Positions 44,146 through 51,177 of a stretch of DNA of 64,000 nt are shown in pieces. This stretch comes from Nemorincola sp044225795. GTDB lineage: Bacteria > Bacteroidota > Bacteroidia > Chitinophagales > Chitinophagaceae. The stretch covers positions 124,001 to 188,000 of the forward strand of contig JBGAIF010000003.1 of NCBI GenBank assembly GCA_044225795.1, in the 5' to 3' direction. Under the pieces are notes generated by a model that saw nothing but the letters and a program-made list of their open reading frames with translations, was not told the origin of the DNA and ran no database searches. Within the stretch, counting starts at the first letter, position 1. Each line of letters begins with the position of its first letter. The position numbers and the translations under genes were made by a program.

Positions 44146-44955
44146 ATGGATCAGTCCGGGTTTATATCTGCCGGTGAGCAGCAATTGCATTACCTGAAGT
44201 GGGGTAGTGGCAAGAAGTTATTGCTTGCATTTCACGGGTACGCTGATAATGCGGAGATGTTCTCGCTGCTGGCAGGAACGTTGGGAGCAGCATATACTAT
44301 ACTGGCGATAGATCTGCCCTATCATGGAAAAAGTGACTGGAAAGATCACATACGCCTGTCAAAGCCTGACCTCGCCGATATGATACGCGGTCTATGCGAT
44401 GAATATAGCGTAAATGCCGTTACACTTATCGGTTATAGCATGGGGGGGCGTGTATGCCTTACTATTATCGAAGAAGTGCCGCAGCAGATTGAACAAGTGA
44501 TACTTGTTGCGACAGACGGGCTTACCACGAACAACTATTATTACTTCTTCACGCAAACCGGTATCGGGAAGCGCTTATTCCGGCATATGCTGCTCAAGCC
44601 TGCTTTGTATTTAAGAATGATGGCTCTGTTGAACAAATGGAAAATTGTGAATGCATCCCGCTACAAGTTCGCAATGCACTTCCTGCAATCGGCTGAAAAC
44701 CGGGACTTTCTGCTTCGTGTTTGGCCATCCATGAGTGAATTAATGCCGGCTACCCAAAAGGTTAAGTTATTGATAAAACAACACAATATACCCGTGCACA
44801 TATTCATGGGCCGGTATGATAAGGTGTTGCCTCCTTCACTGGCGAAGAAGTTCAGTGCCGGATTGCCAACAATTGAGGTAGTGATAATTGATAAAGGCCA
44901 TAAGGCATTTGATAAAGAAACGGTGAGACAGATAACACAAAAACTCCTGGCATGA
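44146..44955 (+). CDS. Alpha/beta hydrolase
   Basis: 269-aa alpha/beta-hydrolase-fold protein, probably a cytosolic esterase or related enzyme. The nucleophile elbow is GYSMGG with S98. The likely acid is D225 in GRYDKVLP and the base H252 in DKGHKAF. An oxyanion-hole segment AFHGYADNAEMF and the DLPYHGKSDW loop are typical. No signal peptide is present. The stop overlaps the start of the following glycosyltransferase (ATGA at 44952-44955), so the two are coupled and may act on the same glycolipid or lipid; that is inference. Confidence 0.88.
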   Translation: MDQSGFISAGEQQLHYLKWGSGKKLLLAFHGYADNAEMFSLLAGTLGAAYTILAIDLPYHGKSDWKDHIRLSKPDLADMIRGLCDEYSVNAVTLIGYSMGGRVCLTIIEEVPQQIEQVILVATDGLTTNNYYYFFTQTGIGKRLFRHMLLKPALYLRMMALLNKWKIVNASRYKFAMHFLQSAENRDFLLRVWPSMSELMPATQKVKLLIKQHNIPVHIFMGRYDKVLPPSLAKKFSAGLPTIEVVIIDKGHKAFDKETVRQITQKLLA

Positions 44956-46091
44956 TCATCACGGTATGCGTCATATTATCCGCTGCTTACGCGCTGCTCA
45001 TGCTGGCTTACAGCATCGGGTGGTTTCGGCAAGCCGATTTTATTTTGCCATCCCCTGATTATATTCCTGTTACACAGATCTCCGTTATCATTCCTGCAAG
45101 AAATGAGCAGTTCTCCATCGGAAATTGCATTGAGTCTGTTCTGGCTCAGAAATACCCGGAAGAACTGTTTGAGATCATTGTAGTAGATGATCATTCCGAA
45201 GACGCTACTGCCGCTGTGGTAAATGAATATGCAGCTAAGAATGTACGTTGCATCAGTCTTGCAGAATATATCGGGGAGAACAATACGCTGAACTCTTATA
45301 AGAAAGCAGCGCTTGCAGCAGGTATTGCACAGGCAAAGGGCGAATTGATCGTTACAACAGATGCCGATTGTGTAGCGCCTAATTCCTGGCTGCTTCATAT
45401 AGCGGCTAATTACGAGCAACGATCTCCCGTAATGATCGTAGCGCCGGTCATGTATTCGTTCAAACATAGGCTACTGCATATATTCCAGGTGATCGACTTT
45501 ATGAGTATGCAGGGTATTACTGCAGCGGCCCATGCTCTCGGGCTCGGTAATATGAGCAATGGGGCCAATCTTGCTTTCAGTAAAGCGGCCTATCAGGAAG
45601 TTGGTGGTTATGACGGTATATCACAACTGGCATCCGGAGATGATTACCTGCTGATGATGAAAATGGCAAAACAGTTTCCCGGAAGGATAACTTATCTGAG
45701 GTCTGTTAATGCTGTTGTTTCCACACCTCCGCAGCCAGACATACGTAGTTTTCTGCAGCAGCGAATACGCTGGGCATCGAAGTCGGGTAAGTATAATGAT
45801 ATGCGGCTGACGCTGATATTGATGCTTGTTTACCTCTACAACCTTTCTTTTCTTATTCTCTTTATTGCCGGCATCGGCGATAACTATTTATGGCACGTTG
45901 GCCTGATGATGCTGGTGGTCAAGATAATCGCAGAATACATATTTCTGTTCCCCGTTGCCCGCTTTTTCAGAACCACCTGGATACTCAGATATTTTCCGTT
46001 CCTTCAGCCGCTGCATATATTATATATCATAGCTGCGGGCTTTATGGGCTTTATAGGTGGCTATTCGTGGAAGGGGAGAAGGGTAAAGTGA
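44952..46091 (+). CDS. Membrane-bound GT2 family glycosyltransferase
   Basis: 379-aa glycosyltransferase family 2 protein. One N-terminal membrane span precedes the catalytic domain: ISVIIPARNEQFSIGNCI, VVDDHSEDAT (UDP-binding Asp pair), TTDADCVAP (DxD-type site), GGYDGISQLASGDDYLLMM and the QQRIRWASKSGKY acceptor motif. Three more membrane spans end the protein. The QxxRW-like motif points to a processive or polyprenyl-linked enzyme. It is coupled to the hydrolase gene. The last codon is followed after one base by the convergent RsmI-like stop. The sugar and acceptor are unknown. Confidence 0.88.
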   Translation: MIITVCVILSAAYALLMLAYSIGWFRQADFILPSPDYIPVTQISVIIPARNEQFSIGNCIESVLAQKYPEELFEIIVVDDHSEDATAAVVNEYAAKNVRCISLAEYIGENNTLNSYKKAALAAGIAQAKGELIVTTDADCVAPNSWLLHIAANYEQRSPVMIVAPVMYSFKHRLLHIFQVIDFMSMQGITAAAHALGLGNMSNGANLAFSKAAYQEVGGYDGISQLASGDDYLLMMKMAKQFPGRITYLRSVNAVVSTPPQPDIRSFLQQRIRWASKSGKYNDMRLTLILMLVYLYNLSFLILFIAGIGDNYLWHVGLMMLVVKIIAEYIFLFPVARFFRTTWILRYFPFLQPLHILYIIAAGFMGFIGGYSWKGRRVK

Positions 46092-46092
46092 T

Positions 46093-46791
46093 CTAAGCCA
46101 AAAGCAGGAACACCGCCGGAACTTTTCCAAGCACAGGCTTTGCGCTACTCCATTCAGCTACGGTCTTTGTTTTGATATATGCACCCGGTGTGGTCAGGTT
46201 CAAGGCAATACATATCCGTGTGCTCTTATGGCAGTTCTTCAACAGGTCGCCGAGCATTACATCATTCCGGTATGGGGTCTCAATAAACAGTTGTGTTTGT
46301 TTTTCCCGGGCGGATAAAGCTTCGAGTTCTTTTATGCGCTTGCTTCGTTGCGGATCCTTTACGGGGAGGTAGCCATTGAAGCAAAAGCTCTGGCCGTTTA
46401 ATCCCGAAGCCATTAATGCCAGTATCAGTGAGTTAGGGCCTGTGATGGGAATCACGGTACCACCCATGCCGTGGGCAACCGCCGCAAGCTCGGCTCCGGG
46501 GTCTGCAATGCCGGGGCAACCGGCTTCGCTCATTACGCCTACGTCATGTCCTTCGTTCAGCCATTTCTTCAGCAGTACTATGTCCGGGCCTGCATGTTTA
46601 TCTATCTCAGAGAAATGCAGGTCTTCGATTACAAGAGTTGCATGAAGCGACCTAATGAATCGCCTGGCCGTACGAACATTCTCAGCAAAGTAATATCTGA
46701 TCCTTGCAGTCTGTTCTGCCACTTCTTGCGACAGTGTAACGTTCATTCCATCTGCTATCGGTATTGGAATCATGTAGAGTGTTCCGGGCAT
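46093..46791 (-). CDS. SAM-dependent methyltransferase, RsmI/tetrapyrrole methylase family
   Basis: 232-aa protein of the tetrapyrrole methylase superfamily, closest in layout to RsmI, which 2'-O-methylates C1402 of 16S rRNA. Typical segments are GTLYMIPIPIADG at the N-terminus, VGVMSEAGCPGIADPGAELA and VIPITGPNSLILALMASGL. The C-terminal region LFIETPYRNDVML and CIALNLTTPGAYIKTKTV fits as well. It is shorter than classical RsmI (about 280 aa) and lacks its extra C-terminal part, as in the shorter SAM methyltransferase paralogue common in Bacteroidota. The RNA target is thus uncertain. Confidence 0.85.
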   Translation of the reverse strand: MPGTLYMIPIPIADGMNVTLSQEVAEQTARIRYYFAENVRTARRFIRSLHATLVIEDLHFSEIDKHAGPDIVLLKKWLNEGHDVGVMSEAGCPGIADPGAELAAVAHGMGGTVIPITGPNSLILALMASGLNGQSFCFNGYLPVKDPQRSKRIKELEALSAREKQTQLFIETPYRNDVMLGDLLKNCHKSTRICIALNLTTPGAYIKTKTVAEWSSAKPVLGKVPAVFLLLA

Positions 46792-46857
46792 CCGCTTCGA
46801 TTGTATGGTTGTAAAAGTAGCAAATAGTGCAGTGATGTAGTGACCAAATAAGTGATT

Positions 46858-46865
46858 TACATTTG
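46858..46865 (+). promoter_or_regulatory. TAnnTTTG box abutting the 3-methyladenine glycosylase start
   Basis: TACATTTG ends only 4 bases before ATG 46870, so transcription should begin at or next to the start codon. Confidence 0.5.
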
Positions 46866-46869
46866 GTGT

Positions 46870-47475
46870 ATGAAACTCACATCTGCTTTTTACAGCAGGA
46901 AAGATGTCGTAAAGATCGCTCGTGAATTACTTGGCAAGGTGCTCGTTACAGAGATAGACGGTCAGCGCACATCGGGTATGATCGTGGAAACGGAAGCATA
47001 TGCCGGTATTACGGATAAAGCATCTCATGCCTATGGCGGACGTCGAACAGATCGTACAGAGATAATGTATCTGCATGGAGGGGCATCATATGTTTACCTG
47101 TGTTATGGTATCCATCATTTATTCAATGTCGTTACAAATGTTCAGGATGTGCCGCATGCTGTGCTTGTTCGTGCGGTAGAACCGATGGAGGGCATTGACA
47201 TTATGTTGCAACGCAGAAAGAAGCTGAAGTTTGATCCGTCGCTTACTGCAGGTCCCGGCGCACTAAGTGCGGCACTGGGTATTACGACGAAGCATACAGG
47301 TATATCACTCGAAGGGACTGATATATATATTGAGGACAGAGGCATTAAGGTCGCCCATCAAAATGTTGTTGCCGCAACGCGGGTAGGTGTTGCCTATGCC
47401 ATGGATGACGCATTACGGCCATACCGGTTTTATATACGTGGCAATACCTATGTCAGTAAAGGGAAAGGACTTTAG
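46870..47475 (+). CDS. DNA-3-methyladenine glycosylase (AAG/MPG family)
   Basis: 201-aa monofunctional DNA glycosylase that excises alkylated purines such as 3-methyladenine to start base excision repair. The active-site block VETEAYAGITDKASHA contains the catalytic Glu42, Tyr44 and His53, equivalent to E125, Y127 and H136 of human AAG. The second aromatic group appears in SYVYLCYGIHHLFNVV. The final domain has LTAGPGALSAALGIT. Nothing essential is missing. ATG 46870 gives the family N-terminus MKLTSAFYSR. The stop is 6 bases from the convergent PorP/SprF gene end. Confidence 0.95.
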   Translation: MKLTSAFYSRKDVVKIARELLGKVLVTEIDGQRTSGMIVETEAYAGITDKASHAYGGRRTDRTEIMYLHGGASYVYLCYGIHHLFNVVTNVQDVPHAVLVRAVEPMEGIDIMLQRRKKLKFDPSLTAGPGALSAALGITTKHTGISLEGTDIYIEDRGIKVAHQNVVAATRVGVAYAMDDALRPYRFYIRGNTYVSKGKGL

Positions 47476-47481
47476 CGCTCC

Positions 47482-48516
47482 TTAAAACTTAGGGCAAGAC
47501 CAGTCGTATGTCTGTGGTTTCTCGTGCCTGTTAAGATTACCGAAGAACAACAGAGACAATTCATACCCGCCGGAATTGCTTGTTGCTGGGGCAAAGCGGG
47601 AAACAGTAACGTCGTAATTCAGTCCAATACGCATCTTGGTCCACTCAATGGCGATGTAAGGAGAAATAGCATCTCCGTAGCGATACCAACCACCCATATA
47701 CAGGATCGTATTGCGCCTGTATTCAGGATCGTGGCCTGTATTCATCACAAAGCCTATAGCAGAGCCGATAAGCACTTCTTTAGCGCCGCCTTGTGCCTGG
47801 TAAAGGCCGCTGGCATAAAGAGTTGCTTTATCATTCATTTCGAAAGATCCGCCGAGGTACAGTGTTTGACGCTTATGGATCTGGTGGCTGTCACCGAAAA
47901 AGCTTTCAACCGGCTGTGTCAGGTGATAATATGAATACCCGATGTAACCTGTTGTCTTTTCAGTTACTTTTCCCGAGTACATAACACCGGCATTAAAGTC
48001 GGGATAGGCGAGCCCTTTGCTACTGCCATTAAGGTTAGGATATGCAAGTGTAGCAGTGGACATGTCAAACATATCCTCTGTGGTCAGCTTCGAAAAGTCA
48101 AGGGTTTTCTGCACATAAAAAGTTTGCAGGCCCATAGAGAGGTGATTGATCCTGTCACGGCCGAAAGCCTTATGATAGGCTAATGAAAGGCCTGCAGTGG
48201 TATTGGTCAGGCCACCAGAGCCAGCCTTGTCATATTCCGCCATGAGCCCGATGCCCAATGCATCGCCTTCCGGAAGTTTGTTTCTTAAAGTAGCAACATC
48301 AACAGAGAACGTACCGGTAGTATAAGGATTTGAAGAAACTGAAGACCATTGGCTGCGGTAATTTGCAGCAAATCTGAGGTCCTCGGCCAGCAAACCTGTC
48401 ATTGCCGGATTAAGGGTAAGAGGTGATGTGAAGTATTGGGTAAAGTGTATGTCCTGGGCCGATGTTTTTCCCATCAGCGTCAAGAACATACCTGCTGCGA
48501 GTACTATTTTCTTCAT
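47482..48516 (-). CDS. PorP/SprF family T9SS outer membrane protein (copy 1)
   Basis: 344-aa outer membrane beta-barrel protein of the PorP/SprF family, needed in studied species for type IX secretion of particular adhesins. After the signal peptide (MKKIVLAAGMFLTLMGKTSA) it shows the family hallmark QDIHFTQYFTSPLTLNPAMTG, then FAANYRSQWSS, LPEGDALGIG, LAYHKAFG and the final strand ending WSCPKF. It is closely related to copy 3 (49873-50910), far more than to copy 2. ATG 48516 is chosen; the frame reaches 48654 but that part is unlike any leader. A 308-base gap separates it from copy 2 and carries a 12-base element shared with copy 3. It may be regulated together with copy 3. Confidence 0.9.
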   Translation of the reverse strand: MKKIVLAAGMFLTLMGKTSAQDIHFTQYFTSPLTLNPAMTGLLAEDLRFAANYRSQWSSVSSNPYTTGTFSVDVATLRNKLPEGDALGIGLMAEYDKAGSGGLTNTTAGLSLAYHKAFGRDRINHLSMGLQTFYVQKTLDFSKLTTEDMFDMSTATLAYPNLNGSSKGLAYPDFNAGVMYSGKVTEKTTGYIGYSYYHLTQPVESFFGDSHQIHKRQTLYLGGSFEMNDKATLYASGLYQAQGGAKEVLIGSAIGFVMNTGHDPEYRRNTILYMGGWYRYGDAISPYIAIEWTKMRIGLNYDVTVSRFAPATSNSGGYELSLLFFGNLNRHEKPQTYDWSCPKF

Positions 48517-48824
48517 TTTCTGATCTTTACTACGAACCTGTTGAAAAATTCTGACAGCAATATAAATGAAATATTTTTCCTGTAAAAGCCCTTTCCTAAT
48601 TATTTCTTCACATTGCCGCATTAAAACCCATTGTCGCCCGGGCGATGAACGCATTTTATTTATAAAAACAACAATACGTTTGTCCTCCCGTACTTATTAA
48701 TAGACAGTTATTTCAATGCCAAACGTTGGCACTTTATTCATATTTTTTTGTATCATATTTTTGTGTTTTTGGTGATTAGATGGGGAAGGTCGGGTGAGTA
48801 ACTAATTAGTACATCACATTCCGG
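48517..48824. other. Intergenic gap between PorP/SprF copies 1 and 2
   Basis: About 308 AT-rich bases with no supported gene. The part next to copy 1 contains the conserved element at 48549-48560. Runs of T around 48745-48770 are unlike a clear terminator; no stable hairpin was identified by eye. Confidence 0.6.
48549..48560 (-). promoter_or_regulatory. Element shared upstream of PorP/SprF copies 1 and 3
   Basis: The plus strand reads TTCTGACAGCAA, exactly 32 bases from ATG 48516. The identical 12-mer lies at 50943-50954, also exactly 32 bases from the copy 3 start. On the minus strand both are preceded by TA-nn-TTGC-like sequence close to the -7 consensus, so this is likely a shared promoter or operator region. 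Confidence 0.55.
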
Positions 48825-49835
48825 TCAGTATATCCTTGGGCAATGCCAGTCGGCAGATGTCTCTCTTTTTTTACGGGCGTTATCAAAATAGGTTAGTGAT
48901 ACCTCTAAGCCATTAACCGGCTGAAGGTAATATGGATTAGTTTCTCTGTATAGGTTCACGGCAAAGCGCGTCCTGTTGATCTCGACAGCGGCATACGGAG
49001 CGATCATGTTCAGGTAGTAATAATGAAAACCAAGCTGAATGGTAGATGATCTTGGTTGCTTATCATCTTTACTGATAGAATAACTAACGTACGATCCTGT
49101 TATCAGGCTTCTGGCCATGTGTTCAAACTGATAGGCGGAACTGACCGTTGCGCTGAATTTGTTGCTGATCTCATAAGTATAGCCGGCATAGAATTGATTG
49201 CTTACATGAATTCTGAACCAGGTATTGTCAGCGAGGACCATCTTTGGAGCAAGCAACTGGTAAGCGGAATAACCGGCAAAGAAAGAGGAACGCTTTGTCG
49301 GCATTGAGGAATACATGACACCCGTTGCATAATGGGGATATTGTGATCGCATTTGGATATTTCCGGAGCCTGAAATGTTTGTGACCCACACTCCATTGAC
49401 AAGCGTGCTTGTCGAAACGATCACATCTTCATTTATCTTTTGGTAAGTGTAGTTGCCTTGTATTCCTGCTGAAATGTGGGCCTTTTTATTATGGCCTATG
49501 GCCTTGTGATAGGCTACTGAGAATCCGCCGGTCAGATCTGTTCGTATGTGGTTAAAATCATCCAACACAGCAAATATTCCCAGCCCTAATGCGTCGCCTT
49601 TGGGTAATTTATCTTTCAATAATGCGGCATCAAATGAAGCGGACCGCCCGGTATATCTTCCGGGAGCAGATCCTGTTTGCACATCCGCTGTGAACCTGAA
49701 GTCATCGGGGATAAGGCCGGTCATTGCGGGGTTCTGTAGCAAAGGAGTACTCTGGAACTGCAAGAAATGAAGGTCTTGCGCTTCATTATGCTGACTGAGC
49801 AGCAACAAAACACAAATAGGGAATAGTCTTTTCAT
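48825..49835 (-). CDS. PorP/SprF family T9SS outer membrane protein (copy 2)
   Basis: 336-aa member of the PorP/SprF family. Signal peptide MKRLFPICVLLLLSQHNEA, then QDLHFLQFQSTPLLQNPAMTG (the first-strand hallmark with changes), LPKGDALGLGIFA, SVAYHKAIGHNKKAHIS and a C-terminus with ADWHCPRIY. It is clearly more divergent from copies 1 and 3 than they are from each other. The start ATG 49835 is only 37 bases after the copy 3 stop, so copies 3 and 2 probably form one operon. It lacks the upstream 12-base element. Confidence 0.88.
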   Translation of the reverse strand: MKRLFPICVLLLLSQHNEAQDLHFLQFQSTPLLQNPAMTGLIPDDFRFTADVQTGSAPGRYTGRSASFDAALLKDKLPKGDALGLGIFAVLDDFNHIRTDLTGGFSVAYHKAIGHNKKAHISAGIQGNYTYQKINEDVIVSTSTLVNGVWVTNISGSGNIQMRSQYPHYATGVMYSSMPTKRSSFFAGYSAYQLLAPKMVLADNTWFRIHVSNQFYAGYTYEISNKFSATVSSAYQFEHMARSLITGSYVSYSISKDDKQPRSSTIQLGFHYYYLNMIAPYAAVEINRTRFAVNLYRETNPYYLQPVNGLEVSLTYFDNARKKRETSADWHCPRIY

Positions 49836-49872
49836 AGCCAACTTATTAGCAAGCGGCAATACCCGGCTCCGC

Positions 49873-50910
49873 TTAATATATCTTAGGGCAAGACCAATTG
49901 TAATTCTGGCGCTGGCTCTTGTTTATCCTGCCGAAGTAAAGAAGTGATAACTCATAACCACCAAGTCCGTGAGAAGCCGGAGTTAGGCTTGAAGTGTTCA
50001 CATCGTAGCTGAAACCAAGGCGCATCTTAGACCATTCCAATCCTACATAAGGAGCTACAGCATCCTGGTAGCGATACCAGCCACCTAAGTAAAGAATGGT
50101 ATTCTTCTGGAACTCTGCATCATGTCCCGGATTCAGGATAAAACCTACAGCACCGCCGGCAACTAGTTCAGTAGCAGAAGCCTGGCTCTGGTAAAGAACG
50201 CTGCCGTAGAATACAGTATTCGGGTTCATTTCAAAAGACCCACCCAGGTATACGGTCTGGCGGTCGTGTATCTGGAAACTGTTTCCGAGAAAGCTCTCCT
50301 CAGGGCGTGTAAGGTGATAATAAGAATATCCTGCATAAACAACCACGTGCTCTGCAACGCGGCCGGAATACATGAGGCCACCATTGTAGTCGGGATAGCG
50401 TATCTCTGCGTTGTTGAAACGTTCGAGGTTTGGATACATGAGTTTTCCCGAACCCTTGTCATACATATCTTCAAAAGTGAGCTTGGCAAAGTCGAGTGTT
50501 TTCTGAACCAAAACAGCCTGAAGGCCAAGAGAAATATGTTGTAGCCTGTCGCGGCCAAACGCTTTATGGTATGATGCAGACAATCCGGCGGTCGTATTCT
50601 TCAGGCCGCCTGTACCCGATTTATCATACAATCCCATAAAGCCGATGCCCATTGCATCTCCTTCAGGTAATTTTCCCTTCAAAATAGCCATATCATACGA
50701 AACAGTGCCTGTAACATAAGGGTTTGAAGACACAGATGCCCATTGATTGCGATAGTTAGCGGCAAAGCGGATATCGTCACTCACCAGGCCGGTCATAGCA
50801 GGGTTTAGGGTAAGAGGTGATGTGAAATACTGAGTAAAGTGCACATCCTGTGCTATTGCAGACACGGTAAGCATCATCGCAGCACTAACTCCGAATAACG
50901 ATTTCTTCAT
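49873..50910 (-). CDS. PorP/SprF family T9SS outer membrane protein (copy 3)
   Basis: 345-aa PorP/SprF protein, the first gene of the minus-strand run. Signal peptide MKKSLFGVSAAMMLTVSAIA, then QDVHFTQYFTSPLTLNPAMTG, FAANYRNQWASVSSNPYVTG, LPEGDAMGIGFMG and a final strand with NWSCPKIY. Long stretches are nearly the same as in copy 1 (for example YLGGSFEMN, NTTAGLS and YELSLL), so the two arose by a fairly recent duplication. ATG 50910 is set by the signal peptide. The divergent gene 267 bases away encodes a T9SS-sorted protein, and a joint role is plausible but unproven. Confidence 0.9.
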   Translation of the reverse strand: MKKSLFGVSAAMMLTVSAIAQDVHFTQYFTSPLTLNPAMTGLVSDDIRFAANYRNQWASVSSNPYVTGTVSYDMAILKGKLPEGDAMGIGFMGLYDKSGTGGLKNTTAGLSASYHKAFGRDRLQHISLGLQAVLVQKTLDFAKLTFEDMYDKGSGKLMYPNLERFNNAEIRYPDYNGGLMYSGRVAEHVVVYAGYSYYHLTRPEESFLGNSFQIHDRQTVYLGGSFEMNPNTVFYGSVLYQSQASATELVAGGAVGFILNPGHDAEFQKNTILYLGGWYRYQDAVAPYVGLEWSKMRLGFSYDVNTSSLTPASHGLGGYELSLLYFGRINKSQRQNYNWSCPKIY

Positions 50911-50942
50911 CTTAAGGTCGTTGATATAAAACAATATAAAAT

Positions 50943-50954
50943 TTCTGACAGCAA
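50943..50954 (-). promoter_or_regulatory. Element shared upstream of PorP/SprF copies 3 and 1
   Basis: The second copy of TTCTGACAGCAA, 32 bases from ATG 50910. Flanking bases also resemble those at copy 1 (AAATATT a short way upstream on the plus strand). It lies in the 267-base divergent region shared with the 51178 gene. Confidence 0.55.
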
Positions 50955-51177
50955 ATTAAAGCAAATATTCTGCCTATACAAGACATAATCTAATATTATT
51001 TTGGTTGGGCGAACGCCTGACAAAAAAACATATACATATTAGATTTTTACATAAAAAATTCGGCAGGGTATAAATACTCATTTTTCCAGGTATATATGCT
51101 ATTGTTTGACAATTGATAAGTATTGATGTATATTAGACTTCAGATCAGTTTATTTCATCACTATTAATATTACCTAT

